7,437 nucleotides of DNA from JAMCQB01 sp947085305 (GCA_947085305.1 CAMTVV010000240.1:1-7437); one strand, 5' to 3'. Positions 1 through 5,831 are shown, counted from the first letter of the stretch. The notes: generated by a model not told the origin, from the sequence alone. Made by a program: numbers and translations.

Positions 1-28
1 CTTTCCCTACACGACGCTCTTCCGATCT
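1..28 (+). other. Illumina TruSeq read-1 adapter remnant (artefact)
   Basis: The first 28 bases equal the last 28 bases of the standard Illumina TruSeq universal/read-1 adapter, starting CTTTCCCTACACGACG and ending CTCTTCCGATCT. This is library sequence, not genome, left at the contig end by incomplete trimming. The ABC transporter reading frame on the minus strand is interrupted here only because the biological sequence ends, so that gene is truncated by the contig edge and is not a true pseudogene. Confidence 0.97.
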
Positions 29-407
29 TTGCGCTTTTCCGTGAAAGTCCCATGTGGGTGGTGAGCACCTCTGAAATCTGATAGCCGATGGTCAGCACAG
101 GGTTAAGGGAAGTCATGGGCTCCTGGAAGATCATGGATATCTCTCTGCCCCGAAGCCTTCGCATGGATTCTCTCTCCAGGGTGAGAAGGTCCCTGCCCTT
201 GAAATGGAGTGCGCCCTCAGCGAATGAGTTCTCCGGCAGAAGCCCCATAATGGCAAGGGCTGTGAGGCTCTTTCCGCAGCCGCTTTCTCCCACAAGGCCG
301 AAGACTTCCGCCTCTCCCACGGCAAAATTCAGATGGTTAACGACGTTCAGGGGGTCGGACGATGTTCTGAAGGAAATGCTGAGATCCCTTACCTCGAGGA
401 GGGACAC
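29..407 (-). CDS. OppD/DppD-type peptide ABC transporter ATPase, N-terminal part (cut by contig end)
   Basis: The first 126 codons of an ABC ATPase of the oligopeptide/dipeptide/nickel importer family, which would energise uptake through a membrane permease pair from the cytoplasmic face. The GTG start at 407 gives the family-typical opening (M)SLLEVRDLSISF. Walker A, GESGCGKS, lies at residues 40-47. The Q-loop is at MIFQEP (Gln95), followed by the OppD/DppD-typical MTSLNPVLTIGYQ. The signature motif, Walker B and the C-terminal oligopeptide-transporter extension would lie beyond the end; family members are about 320-330 aa. It starts 4 nt after the TPR gene stop, so it is probably co-transcribed and coupled. 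An AGGAG overlaps that stop but sits very close to the GTG, so the start is fairly, not fully, certain. Opp versus Dpp versus Nik substrate cannot be decided from this fragment. Confidence 0.93.
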
Positions 408-411
408 TCTC

Positions 412-1119
412 CTATTTGTCCTCTTTCCTCAGAAGCTGAAGGTAGGTCTTGGCCTCGCTGAGTTTCGGGTTGAACCGCAATGCGCTTTCCCATTCCTCAA
501 GGGCAAGACCTATCATGCCTTTCATATAGTAGGTAAGCCCGAGCTGCACCCATGCCTGGCCATAGTCGGGGTTGATCTCTTTGGCCTTGACGAAGTAGAC
601 GACCGCATCTTCATATTTCCCTTTGCTCCTCATGGCGATGCCGAGTTTTGTATTGACATCTGCAGCCCCGGGATGGAGTTTGACCGCCTTCCGGTATTCC
701 TCTATGGCATCATCATACAAGCCGAATTCAAGATAGATGTTCCCGATCTTGTAATGCTCGTTCGCCAGTTTCCTTGCCGCAAAGGGATCCAGGGATGTGG
801 GTGTGGGATGGGCTATCTGGGCTGCCAGGGAAAAGACCTCCTGGGCCTTCCTGAATTCGCCCATTTCATTGTAGGTGATCGCAAGGTTGAGGGATGCCTC
901 TGTATACATGGGGTTTAACGCAAGGGCGCGCTCAAAATACTCAGATGCCTCCTTGAGCCTGCTGTTTAAGTGCGCTATGATACCGAGTTTGTTGAGCACA
1001 TCAGCGTATTTCGGGTTCAGCCTGATAACATCCCGGAGCACGGGTTCAGCCTCGGTGTATTTCCCTGCTTCAAAGAGTTCATTCCCCATCTGGTAAAGTT
1101 CATAGAGGTCCGGATTCAT
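412..1119 (-). CDS. Six-TPR repeat protein
   Basis: A 235-aa protein made almost wholly of tetratricopeptide repeats. Six 34-residue units can be aligned at about residues 5-38, 39-72, 73-106, 118-151, 152-185 and 186-219, with the usual Gly/Ala/Pro positions (for example NKLGIIAH, EYFERALALNP, KIGNIYLEFG, VQLGLTYYMKG). An insert around 107-117 separates repeats 3 and 4. There is no signal peptide or membrane segment, so it is probably a cytoplasmic protein-protein interaction scaffold; the partner is unknown. The ATG at 1119 has no Shine-Dalgarno before it but lies 8 nt after a -10 box, so the transcript is probably leaderless. The ABC ATPase gene follows 4 nt downstream, suggesting a shared transcript, though TPR folds are too general to infer a transport role. 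Confidence 0.9.
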   Translation of the reverse strand: MNPDLYELYQMGNELFEAGKYTEAEPVLRDVIRLNPKYADVLNKLGIIAHLNSRLKEASEYFERALALNPMYTEASLNLAITYNEMGEFRKAQEVFSLAAQIAHPTPTSLDPFAARKLANEHYKIGNIYLEFGLYDDAIEEYRKAVKLHPGAADVNTKLGIAMRSKGKYEDAVVYFVKAKEINPDYGQAWVQLGLTYYMKGMIGLALEEWESALRFNPKLSEAKTYLQLLRKEDK

Positions 1120-1127
1120 ACGTTGAG

Positions 1128-1157
1128 AGTATAGGGGTTAGTCGGCTTCTTTGTCAA
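1128..1157 (-). promoter_or_regulatory. Sigma70-type promoter of the TPR-ABC unit (leaderless)
   Basis: On the minus strand a perfect -35 TTGACA (1152-1157) is followed by an 18-nt spacer and a -10 TATACT (1128-1133, 5/6 consensus). Only 8 nt lie between the -10 box and the ATG at 1119, so transcription would start at or one or two bases before the start codon. This fits the absence of any Shine-Dalgarno sequence. The -35 box lies just past the end of the preceding gene (stop at 1167-1169). Confidence 0.75.
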
Positions 1158-1166
1158 GACTACGGG

Positions 1167-1481
1167 CTAATAGGTTGAGCGGATCCTTCCGGTCTTTCTG
1201 TCAAAGAGAATTTTGTCGTAGAGGCGGTTGTCCTTGTAGATGTCCGCCTCGATAAAACGGTCCTTGTGGCGCATGTTCGCTGCCCGCAATCCCTTGCCGG
1301 TGAAATATTTCTCGATGGCGGTTTCCGCCTCTTTCGGGCCGAGGTTTTCCTTACATATGCCATAGGCGCTGTCCCCCCGGGGATAACCGCCATAGGGCGT
1401 AGTGTGTTCTCCCGCGTAACCATTGGCCGAGGTTATCAGGAACACTATTGCCGGCAGTACGTAATGCATTGCTCTCTTCAT
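1167..1481 (-). CDS. Small secreted PepSY-like protein
   Basis: A 104-aa protein. Residues 1-23 look like a Sec signal peptide: a basic start (MKR), a hydrophobic core LPAIVFLI, and a likely cleavage after NGYA. The mature part begins with a Gly/Tyr/Pro-rich stretch, has one Cys (43), and ends in an alpha/beta segment (about 49-104: AETAIEKYF ... FIEADIYKDN ... KILFDRKTGRIRS). That segment resembles PepSY-type domains of small periplasmic proteins often found near two-component systems; this is by pattern only. The frame stays open upstream to 1601, but that would overlap the kinase gene and bury the signal peptide, so the ATG at 1481 is chosen. The alternative ATG at 1469 would drop the basic residues. 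It lies 92 nt after the kinase stop and may be a target or accessory of that system. No catalytic residues are apparent. Confidence 0.75.
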   Translation of the reverse strand: MKRAMHYVLPAIVFLITSANGYAGEHTTPYGGYPRGDSAYGICKENLGPKEAETAIEKYFTGKGLRAANMRHKDRFIEADIYKDNRLYDKILFDRKTGRIRSTY

Positions 1482-1500
1482 AGTATGGGTTGTAGTGAAT

Positions 1501-1506
1501 ATTATA
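1501..1506 (-). promoter_or_regulatory. Possible -10 box for the secreted PepSY-like gene
   Basis: A perfect TATAAT on the minus strand ends 19 nt before the ATG at 1481, predicting a short leader of about 13 nt. No good -35 hexamer is present at 16-18 nt, which would fit an activator-dependent promoter. An imperfect palindrome, TATGA-N5-TCATA (1527-1541), overlaps the expected -35 region. No clear Shine-Dalgarno is visible before the ATG. Confidence 0.4.
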
Positions 1507-1573
1507 GAAGAAAACCGTGAAGGAAATATGAAGACATCATACCATTTCCACCCCCTTATCCTTAGCCCCGGGT

Positions 1574-2935
1574 TTAAAGCCCCGTTCTTATCGGCAGCCA
1601 TACCCTGACAGCCGTGCCCTCAGCCACCTTGCTCTTTACCTCGATCCTCCCGCCCATTCTATCAACAAGCTCTTTTACCAAAGAAAGACCTATGCCCACG
1701 CCTTTGTCTGTTGCGCCCCTGCCTCTGTAGAATCTCATGAATATCTTCGGCATCTCGTCTTCAGGAATACCCATTCCTGTGTCCCTTACTTCAATAAAGA
1801 ACTCCCTGCCCGCTCTTCCATAATCGATCCATACCCCGCCTTTGCCGGTATACTTAAGGGAGTTTGAAATGACATTCTTGAGTATCATTTCGAGTTTATC
1901 CAGATCAGCCGTCACATCCATATCGCCCCTGTCAACCAGAGAGAACTGAAGACCCTTTTCAAGGAATATGGGGTCCATGGAGCCTTCGATTCCCATCAGA
2001 AACTCCTTCAGGTTTATCCGCCGGTATTCACCCTGAGAAAAAAAACTGGCCTCGGCCTTTGTCAGGTCTTCGATCCCTTCAACAAGTCGCGTCAGGTTTT
2101 CGATCTCGTTTCTGATATTTTCAAGCCCTTCCCCCTTGTTTTCGATGACGCCATCTATCATCGCCTCTGCCTGGGCCTTCATCACTGCAAGGGGGGTCCT
2201 CAGTTCATGGGCGATATTCGAGGTGAGGCGTTTTCTGAGCAGCTCCTCCTTCTGGAGGGCCTCTGCCATATAATTAAAGCTCTCCGCGAGCCTCCCGATC
2301 TCATCCCCTGAGGCCGCTGTTACCCTGGCGCTGAAATCACCCTTTGCAACCCTCTCAGCTGCAGTTTTCAGTCTCCTCACCGGCCGGGAAAGGGTGAGAC
2401 TCAGAAAGATCGCCATGGCCACTGCGCTTACCCCCGCCATGAGAAAGGACATGATCAGGAAGTTTCTACCCCTTTCCTTGAAAATTGCCTCTTTCACCTT
2501 TACGGGACCTTCCTTCTTCAGTGACCTTACCGAAAGTGTCCCCAGCTCACTGCCCTGTGCATACAAAGGGTATTGTTCATATTCACCTTCAGCAGAATGA
2601 CTGTGGATAATTGATTCCATCCTCCGTTTCATGGTGGGATGGAGGGAAGCCATTACGATATGGGAGTTCGTTATCTCTCTGCCCTCCCTGTCTTCCACCC
2701 TGACATCATACCCGAGCATCATACCCCAGTGGACCGATTCCGACAGCGCTTTCATGTCCCACCTGCCGTCCTGATAACTGCCTTCCACCGACGCCATGAC
2801 CCAGTAGAGGTGGTCTTCCCTGGTACCCAGGATATATTCATCAAAATCGCGCATGATGAGCTGTTCAAAGATGAGGTTGGAAATAAGTGCGATAAGGATG
2901 ACCAGAACAAATGCAAGAAAGAGCTTAGTCCTCAT
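1574..2935 (-). CDS. Sensor histidine kinase (BaeS/OmpR-partner type)
   Basis: A 453-aa membrane kinase. TM1 spans about residues 5-25 and TM2 about 158-182, bracketing a roughly 130-residue periplasmic sensor region with no fold I can name. A HAMP linker follows (about 181-233, with the motif RPVRRLKTAAERVAKGDF). The dimerisation/phosphoacceptor H-box is SNIAHELRTPL with His243. The catalytic domain shows the N-box KNVISNSLKYT (Asn354, Asn358), G1 box DTGMGIP (385-391), F-box IFMRFYRG and G2 box GVGIGL (412-417), so autokinase activity should be intact. Its ATG lies inside the end of the response regulator gene (11-nt overlap, ATGAGGACTAA), so the pair is translationally coupled and very probably cognate. 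Stimulus unknown; the organisation resembles envelope-stress or metal sensors. Confidence 0.96.
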   Translation of the reverse strand: MRTKLFLAFVLVILIALISNLIFEQLIMRDFDEYILGTREDHLYWVMASVEGSYQDGRWDMKALSESVHWGMMLGYDVRVEDREGREITNSHIVMASLHPTMKRRMESIIHSHSAEGEYEQYPLYAQGSELGTLSVRSLKKEGPVKVKEAIFKERGRNFLIMSFLMAGVSAVAMAIFLSLTLSRPVRRLKTAAERVAKGDFSARVTAASGDEIGRLAESFNYMAEALQKEELLRKRLTSNIAHELRTPLAVMKAQAEAMIDGVIENKGEGLENIRNEIENLTRLVEGIEDLTKAEASFFSQGEYRRINLKEFLMGIEGSMDPIFLEKGLQFSLVDRGDMDVTADLDKLEMILKNVISNSLKYTGKGGVWIDYGRAGREFFIEVRDTGMGIPEDEMPKIFMRFYRGRGATDKGVGIGLSLVKELVDRMGGRIEVKSKVAEGTAVRVWLPIRTGL

Positions 2936-3629
2936 CGGGGATGCCTGTAAACTTGTAGCCCACGCCGTAGACGGTCTTTATGAAAAGGGGATTCCGCTGG
3001 TCGTCCTCTATCTTCTGCCGCAGGTTCTTTATGTGAGCATCAACGGTCCTGTCATAGCCCTCAAAATCATATCCCTGGACCATATTAATGAGCTGAAGCC
3101 TGCTGAAGACCTTCCCCGGCCTGTCGGCAAGGATCGCGAGGATCCTGAACTCAGTGGGGGTGAGGACCGCGGGAACTCTCTTCTTTTCAACTTCATGGTT
3201 TTCCGTATCCATGGTGAGCAGGCCCTTATTGAAGCTCATTACCTTCCTGGCTGTCTTTCTTGTCCTGCGCAGGTGGGCCTTCACTCTTGCCACAAGCTCT
3301 CTCGGGCTGAAGGGTTTGACCACATAATCATCTGCCCCCAACCCGAGCCCCCTTATCCTGTCTTCCTCGCCGCTCTTTGCAGTGAGCATGATTATGGGGG
3401 CGTCCGATGTCTCCCTGATGGCGCTGCAGAGTTCCTCTCCCGAAATATCAGGGAGCATCAGGTCCAGGATGATCAGATCAAAGGGCTCATTGAAATGCTT
3501 CATCGCCTCTTCCCCGGTTCCGGCAATCTTCGTCACGAAGCCTTCCCTCTTGAGGTAGAGATCTACGATGTCGGAGATCTTCTTTTCGTCCTCAATGATT
3601 AGTATTGTTCCTGATTTCCCAGTATCCAT
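2925..3629 (-). CDS. OmpR/PhoB-family response regulator
   Basis: A 234-aa DNA-binding response regulator, partner of the kinase encoded next. The receiver domain (about 7-120) has the acidic pocket Glu13/Asp14 (IIEDE), phospho-acceptor Asp56 (LILDLMLPD), Thr83 (MLTA) and Lys105 (VVKPFSPREL). The C-terminal winged helix carries LTPTEFRILAILADRPGKVFSR, the recognition-helix region RTVDAHIKNLRQKIE and the closing hairpin FIKTVYGVGYKF. I start it at ATG 3629: a GGAGG Shine-Dalgarno (3638-3642) sits 8 nt upstream. A longer reading from 3644 would begin with TTG and absorb that ribosome-binding site. The start lies within the PAP2 gene (38-nt overlap) and its end overlaps the kinase by 11 nt. Regulon unknown; the PepSY-like gene downstream is a candidate. 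Confidence 0.96.
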   Translation of the reverse strand: MDTGKSGTILIIEDEKKISDIVDLYLKREGFVTKIAGTGEEAMKHFNEPFDLIILDLMLPDISGEELCSAIRETSDAPIIMLTAKSGEEDRIRGLGLGADDYVVKPFSPRELVARVKAHLRRTRKTARKVMSFNKGLLTMDTENHEVEKKRVPAVLTPTEFRILAILADRPGKVFSRLQLINMVQGYDFEGYDRTVDAHIKNLRQKIEDDQRNPLFIKTVYGVGYKFTGIPDED

Positions 3630-4479
3630 AGTATCGGCCTCCAATAAGAAACGTTATGGCAGCGAGGATTATCCCCCCGAAGACATCCACCACATAATGG
3701 TACCTGCAGTATACCGTGGAAAAAATCAGCATCGCAACCACCGGAAGGGTTATATAGAAGAATCTTTTATGGTACCTGTACGCAAGACCGGATACCACCA
3801 GAGCCACGGCAGTATGTCCGCTGGGAAAGGCATCCCTCTTGATACCCTCAAGCCTGTTGAGGAATTCCTGGATGGGCTCTGCAGTGAGCAGCCCTTTCAA
3901 CTCCTGGGAATGGAGATGGTTCATTGTATAGCGCGGACCCAGGGCTGGGAAGAGCATATAACCGGCATAAGAGAGATAAAAACAGAGGAGGATCAGGAAG
4001 ACCGTCCGGTCAAATTCCCCATCCCTCTTCTGGAGCTTCAGTATGACGCCGAGGGAAATGGGCAGGAAATAATAGCTGGTATAGGCGAGCTGTAGTATCT
4101 CGGTAACGAGGGGAGTCTGGATGGATTCAAGCATCACCGTAGGATAGCCCCTGAAAATGAGATAGTCAAGGCGGATGAGAAGGGGATCAATATCCTTTGG
4201 ATTGATATGGCGGACCACCCATTCGAGACTGTCAAAAATCACCAGCACACAAAGCACGGGGAATACGATACTGCGAACCGTATCCATAATCCTGTTTTTG
4301 ACAACCGCCTCATGGTTTTTGACAAAGAATAACTGAAAAAGGAAAAGGGCTGAATAAGTGAGAAGGAGGATCTTCAGCCGTGGAATCTTATCATGGAAAC
4401 CAAGGGATACCGCCATGAGGAAGAGGAGGAAAATAATGGTCAGGGAATCTGCCGGCCGTAATCTGTAAAGTATCTTCAT
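3592..4479 (-). CDS. PAP2-superfamily (Aur1-like) integral membrane phosphatase/transferase
   Basis: A 295-aa polytopic protein with about six to seven hydrophobic helices (roughly 11-28, 36-53, 69-89, 125-148, 158-178, 242-262 and 264-282). It has PAP2-type active-site motifs: FPALGPRYT (177-185), FPSGHTA (218-224, catalytic His222) and CRYHYVVDVFGG (258-269, His261 and Asp265). In the classical third motif an Arg stands six residues before that His; here the residue is Thr (STVYCRYH). This TVYxRYHYVVD form is typical of the Aur1/inositolphosphotransferase-like branch of PAP2 proteins. The likely role is dephosphorylation or head-group transfer on a lipid phosphate or polyprenyl carrier at the membrane outer face; the substrate is unknown. 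Its ATG shares one base with the NYN stop (TGATG), and its 3' end overlaps the response regulator gene by 38 nt. Confidence 0.93.
   Translation of the reverse strand: MKILYRLRPADSLTIIFLLFLMAVSLGFHDKIPRLKILLLTYSALFLFQLFFVKNHEAVVKNRIMDTVRSIVFPVLCVLVIFDSLEWVVRHINPKDIDPLLIRLDYLIFRGYPTVMLESIQTPLVTEILQLAYTSYYFLPISLGVILKLQKRDGEFDRTVFLILLCFYLSYAGYMLFPALGPRYTMNHLHSQELKGLLTAEPIQEFLNRLEGIKRDAFPSGHTAVALVVSGLAYRYHKRFFYITLPVVAMLIFSTVYCRYHYVVDVFGGIILAAITFLIGGRYYGYWEIRNNTNH
3638..3642 (-). promoter_or_regulatory. Shine-Dalgarno deciding the response-regulator start
   Basis: GGAGG on the minus strand, 8 nt before ATG 3629, lies inside the 3' coding end of the PAP2 gene. It favours ATG 3629 over the upstream in-frame TTG at 3642-3644, whose codon would overlap this site. 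Confidence 0.8.
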
Positions 4480-4988
4480 CAGAGTTTTCCCAGCGCCCTT
4501 TTGACCGCCTTTTCTTTTTTTGACAACTGCCGGGCCATGCCTTTTCTGGAGCCGGCCATCTCCTCTTCATCTTCCTCTTTTTCCAAAGAGGGACCTCCAG
4601 GGCTTGTAAGCGCTTCCTCCCTTTCCGATTCGAGGAAAGGGAGGAACCTTTCCGACCCTATGGGGATGGACCCTGTTGCCCACGCATGACCGGCGATCTC
4701 CCTGTCGGAGCTCACCACGATCCATTCGCGCCTCTCGGAAGAGAGTATCCGCTTTATCACTGAATCGGCCTTCTCTCCAAGCCTTGAATAGATAACCTTC
4801 ACTCCGCCTTTCACCGAAGAACTTTCGATGCCGGTTCCCCCCTTCCACCCGTCAAAGACCACCACAATGTCATGCCCTTTCCGCCTTCTGTATTCTAGCA
4901 GGAGTTCAAGGAGCCTTTCCCTCTGTGCCTCGAGGTCCCTGTGATAAATGCCGATGAGATTATATCCGTCGATGATGAGTGAAGAAAT
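4479..4988 (-). CDS. YacP-like NYN-domain RNase-family protein, apparent AUU start
   Basis: A predicted 169-aa protein of the YacP-type NYN (PIN-like) family, associated with RNA cleavage or processing. Conserved acids match the family: Asp7 in LIIDGYN, Asp46 in VVVFDGW, Glu72/Asp75 in GEKADSVI and Asp95 in VVSSDREIAG. After about residue 121 comes a charged tail (acidic EKEEDEEE then basic KKEKAVKRALGKL). No ATG, GTG, TTG or CTG exists in frame between the upstream stop (5052-5054) and the DGYN motif. The first ordinary start, GTG 4865, would delete that active-site strand. ATT at 4986-4988 lies 6 nt after GAGGGG, so I take it as the start. The gene begins 11 nt after pyrE and ends overlapping the PAP2 ATG by one base. 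Family confidence is high; the exact start depends on the base calls. Confidence 0.85.
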   Translation of the reverse strand: MSSLIIDGYNLIGIYHRDLEAQRERLLELLLEYRRRKGHDIVVVFDGWKGGTGIESSSVKGGVKVIYSRLGEKADSVIKRILSSERREWIVVSSDREIAGHAWATGSIPIGSERFLPFLESEREEALTSPGGPSLEKEEDEEEMAGSRKGMARQLSKKEKAVKRALGKL

Positions 4989-4994
4989 GTCGTA

Positions 4995-5000
4995 CCCCTC
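4995..5000 (-). promoter_or_regulatory. Shine-Dalgarno for the AUU-started NYN gene
   Basis: GAGGGG on the minus strand begins at the last base of the pyrE stop codon (TAGAGGGG) and is 6 nt before ATT 4988. The strong site at ideal spacing is the main support for initiation at AUU, and its overlap with the stop suggests coupling to pyrE translation. Confidence 0.65.
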
Positions 5001-5554
5001 TATTCGAAGTCCTTGATGGTGAGGATGGAATATACCGGGTAGCCGAGCCGCTCAATACTCTGCCTGCCGTCGAATTCCCCTCTGTCAAGGAGAATGATCA
5101 CCGCGATGATATTCAGACCCGCCTTTTTTGCCGCTTCTATGGCCTTTATGGTTGACCCCCCTGTGGTTACCACATCATCAATGATGATCACCTCATCACC
5201 GGCCGTCACATTGCCTTCGATCTGGCTCATGGTGCCGTAGCCCTTAGGCTCTTTCCGGATCACAATGGCTTCAATAGGTTGGTTCTTGATATGTGAGGTA
5301 TATGCAGCGGCTGTGGCAATAGGGTCAGCGCCCATAGTGAGGCCGCCGATGGCCTTTGGCTTTAATCCCAGCTCCCTGACCTTGTCAAAGACGAGATTGC
5401 CGATGAGATACTGCCCTATGGGGGAATAGGTCGTCTTTTTCAGATTGAAATAGAAGTTGCTCATTTTGCCCGACGAGAGTTTATAAATGGGAGTATCGCT
5501 CCGCTGGAAGGAGTGTTTCTTTATGTATTCAACGAGCTGCGCCTTGTAGTCCAT
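5000..5554 (-). CDS. pyrE: Orotate phosphoribosyltransferase
   Basis: A 184-aa cytosolic enzyme converting orotate plus PRPP to orotidine 5'-phosphate in de novo pyrimidine synthesis. The PRPP-binding signature IIIDDVVTTGGST lies at 123-135. The flexible catalytic loop VIRKEPKGYGT is at 98-108, with Arg100, Lys101 and Lys104. The N-terminal substrate loop YKLSSGKMSNFYFNLKK is at 24-40, and GGLTMGADPIA is at 70-80. The length is normal for the family. The frame is open upstream to 5644, but those residues do not look like PyrE; MDYKAQLVEYIKKH is a typical start and the ATG sits 7 nt from a -10 box. No Shine-Dalgarno is seen, so the mRNA is probably leaderless. It heads the pyrE-NYN-PAP2-regulator-kinase run and diverges from the restriction-modification genes. 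Confidence 0.96.
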   Translation of the reverse strand: MDYKAQLVEYIKKHSFQRSDTPIYKLSSGKMSNFYFNLKKTTYSPIGQYLIGNLVFDKVRELGLKPKAIGGLTMGADPIATAAAYTSHIKNQPIEAIVIRKEPKGYGTMSQIEGNVTAGDEVIIIDDVVTTGGSTIKAIEAAKKAGLNIIAVIILLDRGEFDGRQSIERLGYPVYSILTIKDFE

Positions 5555-5561
5555 GGTATCA

Positions 5562-5591
5562 ACTATAGCAAAAAATCCCGGGGAATGGCAA
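5562..5591 (-). promoter_or_regulatory. pyrE promoter (leaderless, extended -10)
   Basis: On the minus strand: -35 TTGCCA (5586-5591, 5/6 consensus), an 18-nt spacer, and -10 TATAGT (5562-5567) preceded by TGC, an extended -10. Only 7 nt (TGATACC) separate the -10 from ATG 5554, so transcription should begin at or next to the A of the start codon. An 8-bp direct repeat, GCAAAAAA on the plus strand (5568-5575 and 5588-5595), lies 20 bp apart across the spacer and -35. Confidence 0.7.
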
Positions 5592-5713
5592 AAAACGTTA
5601 ATAACTTTCTTCCTGTAATCCACGCTCCGTCGGACTGCTCTCAAACCGTTTGTTTCTTTTAGTAACTGTGAATACCGGACAAATTAATAAAGTGTAGTTA
5701 TCGAGTTTCTGGT

Positions 5714-5719
5714 TATAAT
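5714..5719 (+). promoter_or_regulatory. Candidate -10 box for the restriction-modification genes
   Basis: A perfect TATAAT on the plus strand, about 120 nt before the endonuclease ATG, in the AT-rich divergent region between pyrE (5554) and the endonuclease (5842). No convincing -35 hexamer lies 16-18 nt upstream, so it may be weak or regulated. Apart from this box, the palindrome at 5729-5740, the Shine-Dalgarno at 5832-5835 and the pyrE promoter, I see no gene or RNA in the 5555-5841 gap. Confidence 0.4.
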
Positions 5720-5728
5720 CCCAAAAGT

Positions 5729-5740
5729 CTTGATATCAAG
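5729..5740. repeat. Perfect 12-bp palindrome, possible operator
   Basis: CTTGATATCAAG is a perfect 12-bp inverted repeat starting 9 nt after the TATAAT box, so it would span the initial transcribed region of the restriction-modification genes. It may be a binding site for a dimeric regulator or for the methyltransferase itself. No controller-protein gene is visible in the window. Confidence 0.4.
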
Positions 5741-5831
5741 TTAGAAAAATACGAAATCTGTGAAAAACTCGAGTGAGTATGATAGAATTTGCGGAGATGA
5801 GCAGAAACCTTCTAATTACTTGTTAATATCC

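Noticed and set aside
88..918. 276-codon open frame on the plus strand
   Set aside because: It lies antisense to the ABC ATPase and TPR genes, whose motifs are clear; its translation shows no recognisable domain.
1139..1162. TAGTC-N14-GACTA inverted repeat over the TPR promoter
   Set aside because: Only five base pairs with a long gap; expected by chance.
1553..1580. Rho-independent terminator after the kinase gene (GGGGCTTTAAACCCGGGGC)
   Set aside because: Only a 3-4 bp stem can form and there is no T-run, so termination here is not supported.
1482..1601. N-terminal extension of the secreted PepSY-like protein
   Set aside because: It would overlap the kinase end, contain the TATAAT box and place the signal peptide internally.
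5555..5644. 30-residue N-terminal extension of PyrE
   Set aside because: It runs through the promoter, does not resemble PyrE, and MDYKAQLVEY is a typical family start.
5779..5826. 15-codon leader ORF (MIEFAEMSRN...) before the endonuclease
   Set aside because: No properly spaced Shine-Dalgarno and no conservation information; too short to support.
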